Shown: one piece after another, positions 19,598 through 30,875 of the stretch | Position numbering within the stretch: position 1 is the first letter of the stretch | How the letters are laid out: each line of letters starts with the position of its first letter | NCBI GenBank assembly: GCA_904063045.1 | Contig: CAJFCJ010000080.1 | Span: 1-58,044 of the forward strand | Direction of reading: 5' to 3' | DNA length: 58,044 bases | DNA from: Dimorphilus gyrociliatus | Lineage: Eukaryota > Annelida > Polychaeta > Dinophilidae | Program-made: the position numbers and the translations under genes | Notes under the pieces: generated by a model | Seen by the model: only the letters and a program-made list of their open reading frames with translations | Told to the model about the DNA's origin: nothing | Database searches by the model: none

Positions 19598-20091
19598 GGT
19601 GTGCACTTAGAAGTAGCTCACGCCCAGACTATTTTAGGATAAAAGGCAATTGGGACAATTATTTATTACAAATTGTAAACATTCAATTATATAAGTTGTT
19701 AAAATAATAGAATCATCTATTAAATGGGATTAATGGTTTAAATATGACGAACTTAGAATGGTGAAGGTTGCACAGCTGTTATTTACCACAGGAAAAACAA
19801 CAATTAAAACAATAGAATTGACTATTAGAAGGGCTTAACCATTCAAATATGACGAACTTAGAATGGTGAAGGTCGCACAGCTGTTGTTTACTACAAGAAA
19901 ACAACAACAAATGTTTGCAAACCTGTTAAGGAAATTATTGAAAAGGTTTAGCAGCTGTTTTATCAAATGCTTAATTATGGACTGGCATATGTTCATTATT
20001 TCTTTAAGAATTCTTGTTACATTTGAAAGATGAAAGTGATATCCCTATCACTTCCATCTCAGCTATTGTTTAGTAAATATATATTTACCTA
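19598..20091 (+). mobile_element. LTR-like repeat F, copy 1
   Basis: Starts TGTGCACTTAGAAGTAGCTC directly inside element A's RT and recurs at 21650. It holds an internal ~100-bp tandem duplication (about 19710-19805 and 19815-19910) with the common core ATATGACGAACTTAGAATGG. The last bases run into CCTAACCCTAACCC. It shares its first 12 bases with the element D LTR, so it may be a related LTR. Confidence 0.6.
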
Positions 20092-20108
20092 ACCCTAACC
20101 CTAACAAA
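20092..20108 (+). repeat. Telomeric repeats at the F/RT joint
   Basis: CCTAACCCTAACCCTAAC lies exactly between repeat F and the inverted RT fragment. Read on the minus strand it is translated as the Val-Arg repeats that end the RT frame. Confidence 0.85.
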
Positions 20109-21651
20109 TCTTCTATAATATCCACAAAATGCTACAAAACTTAATAAAGTATTTGCAAACATTGGTAATTCAGCATCCTTTATCTTTTGAATCTTTTCTG
20201 GATCAGTTTCAATGCCATTTTGTGTAATTCTATGACCAAGAAATTGTACTGATTCTTGTAGAAATGCACATTTGCTTAATTTAATTCTGAAATCTTTTTC
20301 CTTGATTCTTTCCATTAACTTTTCAAGAGCAATGAAATGTTCTTCCAAAGTTTTTGTAAAAACAATGATGTCATCCATATAATTAATACAAAAGTTTTCT
20401 AATCCATTTATGACAAAATTTGCCATAATATAACTAAAGTGTGAAGGTGCATTTGCCAAAACCAAAAGGCATTCGATTAAATTCAAATAGACCAAATGGT
20501 GTAATAAAAGCTGTTTTCTCTTTATCTTCTTCTTTGATGGGAATGTGGTGAAATGCACTTGTTAAATCCAAGATGGAAAAGTATTTATGTCCTCCTCCAA
20601 GTTTGTCAAATAAATCTTCTTGGTGTGGGATTGGATAACAATTCTTTTTTGAATGCTTGTTGAGTTTTCTGTAATCTACACACATTCTCAATGTTCCTTC
20701 TTTCTTTTTAACAAAGACAATAGGTGAAGCCCATTGGCTTTTACTTGCTCTAATCAATCCATTTTCCAATAGTCCATTCAGTTGCTCTCTACATTCCTGC
20801 TGCTTGTTTGGTGGCAATCTGTATGGTCTTTGTTTAAAAGGTTTTACTTCATCCAACAATTCAATTGCCATAGGTGGAACATCAGGTGAGCCAATATCAG
20901 TTTGATTTGTAGCAATAATATCTTCATAATTCTTAATGATTTCTTTTAATTCTTCCCTGCTCTTTTCAATGTTACCTTCAGACACACTGGAATAATTGTT
21001 AATTTCCATAGTGTTTATTGCAAAACTGTCTCCACTATGATTTGACAAAAGTTCACAATCTATAACTCTGTTAAAGTCCAATTCTTCCAACTCTTCTATG
21101 TCAGGAAGTGGTGGGGATTCTTCATCTTTTTTAACTTCAATAATTATTCCATCGTCCAACTCAATGTGCTGGGATTTCATTTCTGTTGCTGTATCTTCCT
21201 CAGATGTAGTACCAGTCTCCTCTTCTGAATCCACAGAATCTGATATGTCAGGCTGGTCATCATGTTTTTGCAAATATTGTCCAATCAGTCCAACAGTTAG
21301 TTTGTTAGGTTTTCCTTGGTTTCTTTTATTTGTCTGATTGTTTTGTCTTTTTTGTAGAAAAGTTTTAACAGGCTCTCCTTTTCTTATAAAAAATGGTAGT
21401 GAAACTTGTTTAGTTGCAAAGTTAATTAATGCACCAGATTCTCTTAGGAAGTCACATCTCAGAATTATTGCCATATCCAATTTTTCCATTATAATGAAGT
21501 CTTGTTCCATTATTTGTCCAGCAAATTGTATATTAAGTTTTGCTTTACCTTTAGTTTTCAGGGCATTTCCATCAGCCAAAGTTATTATTGGTAATGCAGT
21601 GGTTTCTTTTGTTGCACATTTTTGATCCAATAATTTAATTTCTTTGTGCAC
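20109..21651 (-). pseudogene. Element C: Ty3/gypsy protease C-terminus and reverse transcriptase, inverted fragment
   Basis: Begins after the protease active site (AIILRCDFLRESGA is the second half). A long acidic linker follows, then RT: KQRPYRLPP, ASPIVFVKKKEGTLRMCVDY, LDLTSAFHHIPI, FGLFEFNRMPFG. A frameshift near 20450 moves the catalytic core (INYMDDIIVF, LGHRITQNG, FCGYYRRF) to the next frame. The fragment stops at the YYRRF segment, exactly at telomeric repeats. It lacks RNase H and integrase and lies in the opposite direction to elements A and D. The YMDD aspartates are intact, but the frame break makes it a pseudogene. Confidence 0.85.
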
Positions 21652-21940
21652 TTAGAAGTAGCTCACACCCAGACTATTTTAGGATAAAAGAATCATCTAT
21701 TAAATGGGATTAATGGTTTAAATATGATGAACTTAGAATGGTGAAGGTTGCACAGCTGTTATTTACCACAGGAAAAACAACAACAATAAAAAACAATAGA
21801 ATTGACTATTAGAAGGGCTTAACCATTCAAATATGATGAACTTAGAATGGTGAAGGTTGCACAGCTGTTGTTTACTACAGGAAAACAACAACAAATGTTT
21901 GCAAACCTGTTAAGGAAATTATTGAAAAGTTTAGCAGCTA
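21650..21940 (+). mobile_element. LTR-like repeat F, copy 2 (shortened)
   Basis: The same TGTGCACTTAGAAG start and tandem core as copy 1. It lacks about 60 bp near its start and is cut at TTTAGCAGCT by telomeric repeats, whereas copy 1 continues about 110 bp further. Confidence 0.65.
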
Positions 21941-21963
21941 ACCCTAACCTAACCCTAACCCTA
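21941..21963 (+). repeat. Telomeric repeats at the F/RNase H joint
   Basis: AACCCTAACCTAACCCTAAC-type run lying exactly between repeat F and the first RNase H codons of element D. Confidence 0.88.
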
Positions 21964-23669
21964 TAAGAAATTTTTCCTTTATACTGATCACCAAAATTTG
22001 GTTCAAACATTTGTACAAAACAAATTAAATTCAAGTACTGTTAAATGGGTTATGGCACTTATGGATATGGATTTTGAAATAATTTACATACCAGGAAGAA
22101 CTAACAGAGCAGACTGGATATCAAGGATTGGAGAAACTAATGAAGTAATTGATTTTTGAAATTTACTCAAGGAAAGGTTAAATGAAGAAAAACAAAATGG
22201 CAATACAGTTCCCCAATTAGCAGAAAGAAAGGATATGCTTAAATGCTTTTATATTGACACTGAAAATTTAGAAGAATTGGATGACTGTTTGGATGATAAT
22301 TTAGATGATGACTTTGATGAAGAATTAAAAGAATATCAAGCTCAAATAATGAAACTAAAAGTTGCACCAGTTGAAATAAACTTTTATAAAGAACAACTAC
22401 TAGACATTCCATTAATGAAAGCAGTAGATAAATTGGAAGGAGAAAATATTGAAGATGAATCATTAAATGAATATAAAAATTATATTGAAGGTATGTTTGT
22501 AAAAGATGACCTAATATGGTATCTAAATGGCTGTCAACCACTACTTGTAATTCCTCTATCAACTTTAAGTAACCTACTTGGACAAATTCATCAACATCAA
22601 CTATTTGAACACTATGGTGTTGATATAACTATTCATACTTTGGAACAAGCATTCTGGCATCCTAAGCTAAAGAAAACAATTAAAGATCACATAAGGAATT
22701 GTGAATTTTGCGAACAATTAAGGGCACCAGGTAACAAACATTTATTGGTTGAAACACCACACCCAACTCTACCTATGCAAAGAATTGCTATGGATATCAT
22801 GGGACCTCTGACTGGACATGATTCTTACAAGTATATACTTGTCATTATTGACCACATGTCAAGATTTACCAATCTTTTTCCTCTAAAAACTCAAACAGCT
22901 GAGGAAATTTCCAAGCATTTGTTTTTCAATTATTTTCCAATATTTGGTATTCCAGAAGAAATTCTCACAGACCAAGGACGAAATTTTCTTGGAGAAATCT
23001 TTACAGAAATGGTAACATCATTGGGAATAAGAAAAATTAAAACAACAGCATTTCATAGTCAAAGTAATGGAATGGTAGAAAGAAAGAATTTGGAAATTCG
23101 TAGAGCACTGCATAAACATGTAGTTCTGGAACAATTGACAGATTGGACAAGACAATTACCAATAATTCAAACATGCCTAAACCAAATTCCAGTTGGAAGT
23201 ACTGGTAAAACTCCACATGAAATATTGTTTGGATTAAAGAATAGAAATGTTTTAGATTTATTGATGGAAGTTCCAAGGTTAGAACCTACAACAAAATTCT
23301 TATTTGATAGAAAACATGAATTAGAAGAAATCAGAGCCACAGCACTTTGTAAATCTGTCTTGAAAAAGAAGGAATATAGAGATAGAGTTAACAAAGCTAT
23401 CACAAAAAAACCACCAACTTACAAAATTGGTGATTGGGTACACATAAGAAATGAACACATTGGTCAAGGAATGAACAGAATAAATACAACCAAATGGAGT
23501 GGACCATACCTTGTAAATGCTGCTGATACTACAAAATGTTTATATGAATTAGAAATATTGGCAGACAAAAGAAAATTCTATCACGCAAGCAGATTAAGAC
23601 TAGCTAACAAACAAGCCATAACAGTAAATACAATTAAAGCAGAAAGGCAAAAATGGTCTGGAAGAACAC
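21964..23669 (+). pseudogene. Element D pol: RNase H end and integrase
   Basis: Starts in the last third of a Ty3-type RNase H domain (LYTDHQNLVQ, YIPGRTNRADWISR). There is an in-frame TGA at 22157-22159. The integrase follows: zinc-binding HHCC (HQHQLFEHYG ... CEFCEQ), the catalytic core with MDIMGPLTG, TDQGRNFLG and HSQSNGMVERKN giving all three acidic residues, and a GPY-like C terminus (KWSGPYLV). It runs in frame into the envelope-like region. Gag, protease and RT are missing 5' of the telomeric joint. The integrase itself is uninterrupted. Confidence 0.88.
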
Positions 23670-26139
23670 TTCCTATTAGAAGATCTATAATTTACACTTT
23701 GTTAGCAATCTGTTGTTTAAACATGGTTCAAGCAAATGTTTCCATAACAAGGGCAAACATAACTGTAAGAATGAGACCATCAGTACAGTATTGCCATGGA
23801 CAACAAGTACACCAATCATTTGATTTGGCAGATGAACCAATATGTACTTTTGAAACCAAACAAATGACAAAAATTGTTGCTAGTATTTATGAAATTAAAG
23901 CTGACAATTTAGCAATTCAAGCAGTTAAGTGTATGGTGAAGAGAAGAATCAACTTTTATACATATTACTTCTTTGGAGCAAAAAAGCACAGAATTGAAAA
24001 ACACTTACCTTAACTGAAAAACAATGTAGACAAATGCTTGAGTATAAGAAAACTCTTAATGGACAAAAACTTCTTCAGAAAGGAAAACTTTGGGTGTTCG
24101 ATGAAAACAAAGGACCATATTACAAATGGCCCAGAACAACAGTTGTTGAAGAATTCACAACAATATTACAAATTGGCAAAGCTTATTGGCAGCCCAACCA
24201 AGACAAAATAACTACAAATCTGGAATATATGGAAGACTGTTCTATAAAACACAAATTCTGTAGAACACTGGATTCAATTATTATATTTAATCCAAAGAAA
24301 GGACAACACCTTCTTGGCCATACCTCACCTTGGAAGGTTGTCACAAAAAATATAGAATGTGTTAAACTAGGAGGATACTTTTCATGTCCAAATTATGCAA
24401 TTATGGACCTTCCATATGAAGACAGATACATAAGAGGATTTGGAGGACCAGGAACAAGAGTATTAGTTCCACAAAAAGCATCCGATTTATTAAGAACTGA
24501 TTTCCAAGAGTCAATCTATGCAAATAGGAAAATACTACTGAACAGAAAATTTCAAGTCATTTCTAATATTGAGACAATGAGACTGGAAAATTACACAGGA
24601 AAAAAGAAATCAGTTTTGAGAAAGGCAAATGAAACCGATAAACAGAATATTGTAACTTTCAATGATTGGTATAGAGAAGGTGATAGAAATTATCACATGT
24701 TGTTAAAAACCCAATCAACATCAGTAGTGCAAACATATATTTTGAATGATATTATTTCACCAGATATTTGGGATATAGATAACAATTACATTCTGACAAT
24801 GCTGAATAGTTCCAAATTAAAATCTACAGTAGGAATTGGACTGAGAGATTTTGAATTAAAACACAAAGAAATCACCTTCAATCCATTGCCAAAACTAAAT
24901 GTATGGTATGAAAGTCCAACAGGTAATCAATTTCAAACAATGAAAGCAAATGGAAAATTCACACTATTGCAACGTACTTCCAATGTTGCTAAATGTGATT
25001 TAGATGAATACACAATGAAAAAAGAACCAAAATTCCACAAACTGGACATTGAAGATGCAGTTAGAACATCTGCCTTACTCAATAATATTGACAAAAACTT
25101 TCAAAATCTACAAACTGTATTCAAACAAGTATCTCAACTTTTATGCAAAGAATTTATTATGAGAAATAAGATGGTGGCATTGCTTACACCTTTGGCACCT
25201 CAACTTCCAACAATACTGGATCCAACACAAGGCACTCACAGCACCTGGCTGGGTGACCTAACAACACTTAACACATGTACAAAGCTAAAATCAGTTCAAG
25301 TAGTTTGTGATATTGAAATTATAACAAAAAATGGATTATGTTCAAAACAATTCCTCATCAAATATAAGGATCTTTTGTTCTCAATTGATCCAATTCTACA
25401 CCATGCCTACCACATAACTAAAGAGGATATAAGATATGGAGCATGTGACCAAACACAGTATCTTTTTAAAATAAAAAAGAACCCTCTGGATGCTGAAAGG
25501 AATCAAGATGCAATATCTTCTGGAAAGAAAACTTTCATCTATTATACAAGAAATGGTTGTAAATTTCAAACAGCTGCTGCCAGATCAATCAGAATGAAAA
25601 TTAGCAATGAAATTGAAGAACCAAAACTAGAAGTTGCAAGGCTCACAGATCTATTACAGTTAGGTATAAAAGACCATGTTGGTAAGAAACACCAACAATT
25701 CCAACAAGTCCTTGACTACATACAAGACACATGAACAAGGCATAACAAGCATATCAATTTTGCTAATGAACTTGGTATTGACTCAAGCATGTCAACACAA
25801 GAACATTTATTTTCATCATGGTTAAAAACTCCAACTAAAATGCTGATCAACATTGCCTTTCCAACAATAATTGTTATTGTAATCTCATTCATTCTATGGC
25901 TTGGATATAAAAGAAGATGTAGCAAAGTTACCAGGAAAACACTTTGGAAATACTTAGAAAGAAGAAAACCTCAACCCACAGCTCCAGAAATCCAACAGGA
26001 GGAACTACAGGTCCCAACCTACTCAACTTTAGAAATTGATCAGGAAGCAATACCTCTTCAAAACTATCCAACATTTAAAAGAGATGGTAACACAGTGATT
26101 GTCACCAGTCCCAGACCTTTCATGGAAGCAAGGTCTTAA
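23670..26139 (+). pseudogene. Element D envelope-like glycoprotein, broken by one frameshift and one stop
   Basis: Continuous with the integrase frame. A signal-like hydrophobic segment (IIYTLLAICCLNMVQA) is followed by a cysteine-bearing ectodomain and conserved segments shared with the copies at 30876-32657 and 37573-39850 (FDLADEP, FYTYYFFGAKK, GKAYWQP, GGPGT). A helical region follows (residues around NNIDKNFQNLQ), and then a C-terminal membrane anchor near 25840-25905 and a short basic tail. Lesions are a 1-nt frameshift at about 24000 and an in-frame TGA at 25732-25734. Such glycoproteins mediate membrane entry in env-bearing retroelements. The viral source family is not identified here. 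Confidence 0.72.
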
Positions 26140-26153
26140 AAGGGTGGGATATC

Positions 26154-26868
26154 TGTGCACTTAGATATATTGACATATTGGTATTTAGACTTTAGGTTTA
26201 GAGGAATTCTAGAATAACTTCTATTTCATAGAAATTATAAAGGTGGAACTTTAGAAAGGCTTTTATTTCATAGACAACTGTATTTCATAGGAAATAGATC
26301 ATTTGCCCATAGTAGATGGAGCCACTATGAAGTTAACAAAGGAACAAAGAACATGGAAAAGATGCATGTCAAAGTTGTGACATCTTGGGTAATGCCAGAT
26401 GTTGATGAGGCAGACTTAATCTGCAGTGGCAAATGTTGGCTATGTCATGCTTGCCTTATCATTATGATCTAGGTGTAATAGTCTTTGCTCTCTTTGTTTC
26501 TTGTGGATTATGAGACTGTTGTGTATTACCTTTTTAATCGTTTGAACAATTGAACCCAAGCTTTGGTAAATGTATAAAAGGAAATACATTTCCCCAGCTT
26601 GGCAGTTCAGTTCTTTAACCGTTAGCTGGTTGTTTAAGCTTACTTGTTTAGAACTAGAAACTCATTTACTCAATACATATTCTTTGAATGATAAAGTGGT
26701 AATTTGTTGATTAATTTCTACCTAAGTTACATTTATTGAGATTATATGTGGACGAACTTAAAAGGTTCTATTTAGACCAGTACTTTGGTGAGTTGATCAA
26801 TGATTGAAGAAGATAAATACTGTTCAGGAGAAGCAGAAATTCCTACAATTACAATACAACAAAGTACA
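26154..26868 (+). mobile_element. Element D 3' LTR
   Basis: A purine-rich tract (AAAAGGGTGGGAT) ends just before TGTGCACTTAGATAT. The LTR ends ACAACAAAGTACA, about 715 bp, TG...CA. The TATA box TATAAAAG is at 26573-26580. The 3' half is shared with the LTRs at 1-541, 29929-30861, 43985-44755 and 51494-52602. Confidence 0.85.
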
Positions 26869-27000
26869 TAAACTTTGTTCAAAAATATTCAGGAAATGTG
26901 TTCTGACTTTCTAAGTAAACTCTTTCCAAAGATAACTAGGTTTCTTGTGGGTAGGGTTTCACTTGGGTACAGTTTCATCCGTATAACTAAAGATATTTAT

Positions 27001-27306
27001 TCTAACAATGAAAGAATATAGGTTTTTGCAACTGAACATCAGTTAAAGCTGCTGTCAAAGGCAAAAATATGGTATGTGGATGGTACTTTTAAAATTGCAA
27101 AAGATTGCTTTTTTTCAAATGTTTTCAATAGATGGATTTCTAAAGAGAAATGGAGAGTTGAAGCAAGTACCATTGCTGTTTTCATTTTTAACTTCAAAAA
27201 AGAAAAGAGCTTATAAATTACTTTTCAAGGTAAGTTTTGTTTACAAATACATAAATGAATGATAATTTGTGTATTTAGGCTGCAAATGAGCTAACTGGTG
27301 ACATAT
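27001..27306 (+). pseudogene. MULE-type transposase remnant
   Basis: After an acceptor-like TATAG a ~75-codon exon reads ATEHQLKLLSKAKIW, then YVDGTFKIAKDCF and a run ending VPLLFSFLTSKK..AYKLLF. This is the DGTF...vPL.f.LL..K...Y pattern at the start of the MULE/FLYWCH-associated transposase domain, containing the first catalytic Asp. A donor (AAGGTAAGTT at 27229) and a second mini-exon at about 27281 follow. An A/B-family LTR begins at 27307 and no further transposase is seen. Confidence 0.55.
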
Positions 27307-27856
27307 TGTACAACTTTCATTCTATTTTATTGTTATATTATTATCTATAACTTACTTAAAATCTACTTGAGGGAATACAATAACATGTGGCCTAACACAG
27401 ACATTGGTTTGTCATACTTAAGGTTCATCCTTAAGTACCAATTAAGCTTTGGCCAAGTTATAATTGAATTAGCTTGCCTAGGGTGTGGCCAAGATACCAT
27501 TTAATTAGTTTAGCCAAGGTGTGGTCAAGTAATAATTCAATTAGCCTTCCTAAATGTTGAACCTTGTAACATCCTCTTACTAAAGATAAATGTAAACTAG
27601 ACAGTTTGACAGTTGCGAAGTGATGATTGGACACTAGAGAATAGTCTTCAAGTATATAACTCCTCACTGCTTCACTCCAATCAGCTAACCTCAACCTGAG
27701 AGGATCAACTGGAACCAACGCCCACTGGGATCTTTGTACTTCCTCAACATTGGACACTAGTTTGGTAATTTGGCAACCTACTGTTACCCACTACTTACTC
27801 TGCTATTGAACTTTCATATTGTTACTTGCTTAAGTATTATTTTCAATAAACCACTT
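27307..27856 (+). mobile_element. Solo A/B-family LTR, 3'-truncated
   Basis: Starts TGTACAACTTTC and is collinear with 17308-17887 and 41604-42199 up to the AATAAACCACTTTA segment, where the match stops. It contains an internal TATATAA box at about 27654. Confidence 0.82.
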
Positions 27857-28135
27857 TATCTCTATTGCTTAAATAAATCAGTTTACTTGCAATTACATAG
27901 TCTTTGTTTTTCTAGATATTGATTATCTTATTAATCAAGCCAATTCTTTCCTAACCCTACTTTTTTTCTAAAAACATCACAACCTTCTATATATTATATA
28001 AAGTGCTTTTTTCTACTTATTCAAGATGTTTTCTATGTCTTTTGTGGACGTTTTCTGTCTCTTTTGTGGACATTTTCTGTTATGGACATTTTCTGTTGTG
28101 GACGTTTTCTGTCTAAACCATTATCTATAGTTCAT
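27857..28135. other. No gene recognised; short internal repeat
   Basis: A run of four TTTTCTGTT/TTTTGTGGAC-type units at about 28030-28112, otherwise AT-rich spacer. Confidence 0.45.
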
Positions 28136-28386
28136 AAGTGTACATAGAGAATGATTGGAAATGGAGACATAGTAAAATATGTCAATATCTAGGTATTCTC
28201 AGCAGTTCATCATGCCTACTCTCATCTGTTAGCCTAGTACTATTGACACTAGAGAAAAAAGCTGCTGTAAAACAATACAAAAAAATCCTTTTCCTAAGCT
28301 ACAAAACAATAATGATTATATTAGCTCTTTCCTTCCTGTCAGTTGTATTGTTAGCAGCTTTTCCTAATTTTTACTTTGAGGTTTGA
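28136..28386 (+). pseudogene. Isolated LRR-GPCR exon (TM3-TM4)
   Basis: A ~82-codon frame with W-K-W then SKICQYLGILSSSSCLLSS, a hydrophobic TM3 ending LLTLEKKAAV, and a second helix (TIMIILALSFLSVVLLAAF). This matches the W..S..C...G.L...S...L...R layout at TM3-TM4 of LRR-type 7TM receptors; the DRY-like position reads LEK. The homologous stretch of the receptor at 53933-57913 (IWRKSLLCSAIG) has the same spacing. Splice-like ends exist, but no neighbouring exons were found, so it is a stranded fragment amid mobile elements. Confidence 0.45.
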
Positions 28387-29240
28387 ACTAAAATTTCTTT
28401 TACCAAAAATACTTGTCTATATTGTAAAATGTGTTATGATTACTCATCAAGATATCCATTGTGCTTTTCTCTTCATTTAACAAATCAGAGGAAAGATAGA
28501 TAGATCTATTCTTTTTTGGTTTTCTCAATATTGCCAATATTACTTATATGTATTGTTATCTATTTCTATGTGGACATATTAAAAGAAGTCTCAAAGTCAA
28601 GTAGAATTATATCAAGAAAGCAACTACTTACAAGATCTGCAATCTTGTATTTTTACTTTTAGGATTAGAGGGTTTGCTGACAATGTTTTGGGGTGTTTCA
28701 CCCCTTCATCAGGATTAATCCAAACCCTCATTTAAGGTTGAAATCTAAAAAATTTAAAGGAAAGTGCCTAACAACCTCTTCCATTTCAATCAACTTCAAA
28801 TCATTCAAGTCCAAAGATGCGCCATTGTTTCAATCAATTTCAACAGAATCCACCTCCAAAGAGAACTAGGTTCTTGAAAGACACTCTTGATTTGCAACTG
28901 TGGAGAAGGTCAGCCTTCTAATTGATTCAGAATGTGAATATTGCGCCCTGGTGAATCTGTGCTTCTCTTTACTATTAAGATACCAATAAACATCTCCAAT
29001 TTCAAGGCAATTATTGGTTTGATCACTTTCAGAGGGTTGTCCTCCCCCAGGTTAGTCCAATGTTTTGTGATTGAAATTTTTTTTTTTGTTTTTTTAAAAA
29101 CAATTTTTTTTAATTAGGCAATTGGAAGGTTTACAGTAATAATTTGAGATAAAAATTTCAAAATTTTGAACCAAAGCATATATTGGAGGTGTAAATGTGA
29201 AAAAATTTGATGTCTTTTTTTACATTTGGACCTATAACTG
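28387..29240. other. Intergenic with a Penelope-type hairpin motif
   Basis: No gene recognised. At about 28688-28722 the minus strand reads CCTGATGAAGGGGTG, then AAACACCCCAAAACATTG. This is the CTGATGA-hairpin-AAA-CATTG layout of Penelope-associated motifs. The surrounding sequence could not be tied to an ORF. Confidence 0.4.
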
Positions 29241-29340
29241 AATTCCCAAGCCCACAATTTTTTTTCTTTTTTGAATATAGCCTTATGACATCTGACTAAA
29301 GAACATATCAAAAAATAAAAAAAATTGTGGGCTTGGAATT
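29241..29340. repeat. Long near-perfect inverted repeat (hairpin)
   Basis: Arms of about 33 bp: AATTCCCAAGCCCACAATTT... at 29241-29274 and its complement at 29308-29340, with a ~33-nt loop. Could be a MITE, an element end or a small-RNA hairpin. Confidence 0.7.
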
Positions 29341-29928
29341 TGAGATATTTAGCTTTGAAGTTTTGGTTGGATTTGTTTATATACTAATATTGCATTAATT
29401 GGTTATTAATTAATAGAGATTGATGAAAATATTTATTGTTGTCAATGTTTTTGAAAAATTAACATTAATAATAATAATACTGAACACAATAGCATATACT
29501 GATGTATAGATAAATGCAATGAATACTGTATTAGGTTTTGCACATGTACAATGATATGCAATAATTCTGTTTAAATACATACAATATAAATTCCATCAAC
29601 ATGCTAATGTTTTTTATATTGAAATTGCTGTTGTTGATGTAGATATAGTAGTTAACCTGTAGTAATCATTCAGATGCCAGGATAGTTGCTATTCGAATTT
29701 AACATGCTGATCCAAATATCAACAAACTTGTAATGAATGAAGCACTATTTGATATCTAAAACAAAACAAAACTGCTAACTATTTAATTATACCTACCTAT
29801 TGTAAGTTGATTTAAAATAGGGTTGTAATGGTTATCATTATACATTAGACAGTATATTGGAGAAATAGTATTACCATCATTAACTTTTGTCATTTCAACA
29901 ATTACATATTTATGAAAATGTTTACTAT

Positions 29929-30861
29929 TGTACTTTGTTGTATTGTAATTGTACGAATTTCTAATTCTTCTAAATCAAAGTCTTCCTCTCCAATCATTTA
30001 CCAGTTTGCCAAAGTACTAATCCAAATAGAACCTTCCAAGTTCATCCACAAGTAATCTCAATAAATGAAACTTTTACTGAAAATTTACCAACAAAACACC
30101 AGTATTTCATTCAAAGAATATTTTATTGAGTAAATGAGTTTCTAGTTCTAAATAAGCAAGTTTAAGCAACCAGCTGACGATTAGAGAACTGAACAGTCTA
30201 CTGTTGAATTCATAGGGTTTGTATACTTTTCCAATAGTTGACAGTTCACAGATCACAAATATGCACACAAAGAAATGTAACAATTTGGGTAAAGGAAAAG
30301 TTCAAATATACTTCCATATTTGTTACTTTTTCTTTATCTTGGAGACCTGCTGCTCCCTATTTTTAGTAGGTTGGAAAGTTGCATAAGATGTAAGAATTTT
30401 GGTTGGAGTTGGATTAATTCCAAAACACAAAAATAGACAAAGGTCAACTTTACTGCTACCACAAATGATTAATAATAATTGTTTGTGTAAATGAGTAATA
30501 GGGTAAAACTAAATATACTTAATCAGACAAAACAGTATTGTGCATACAATATTGTTGAAAGTGACAATAATCTATATACTCCAAATGTAAGTAAAATAGC
30601 ACAACTAATGTTCATTGAATATTATGTGTATAATAATTAGGCCTAATATTTCAGTTGTAAATGTATTTTACAACTGACTTTAAAATTATGGAAATAATAG
30701 TGTATGCTGTAGTTTAGGCATGTTAAATACAGTACAATGCTCCTTCAATATTGCATTCCATTTCTGAATGGAATGTAACAATTTTGGGTGTATTGTGTCA
30801 ATGTGTGGGCTTGGTTGTAAGCTTATGTGTACAGTATATGCTAGTAGCCTAAATGTGTACA
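29929..30861 (-). mobile_element. Element E 3' LTR
   Basis: On the minus strand it starts TGTACACATTTAGG after a GGAGGGGGATG purine tract at the end of the env frame and ends ACAACAAAGTACA-type, about 930 bp. The length equals that of the solo LTR at 51494-52602 once the duplication there is removed. Confidence 0.8.
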
Positions 30862-30875
30862 AACATCCCCCTCCT

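Noticed and set aside
21098-21625. Plus-strand frames opposite the protease-RT linker
   Set aside because: Shadows of the minus-strand coding sequence.
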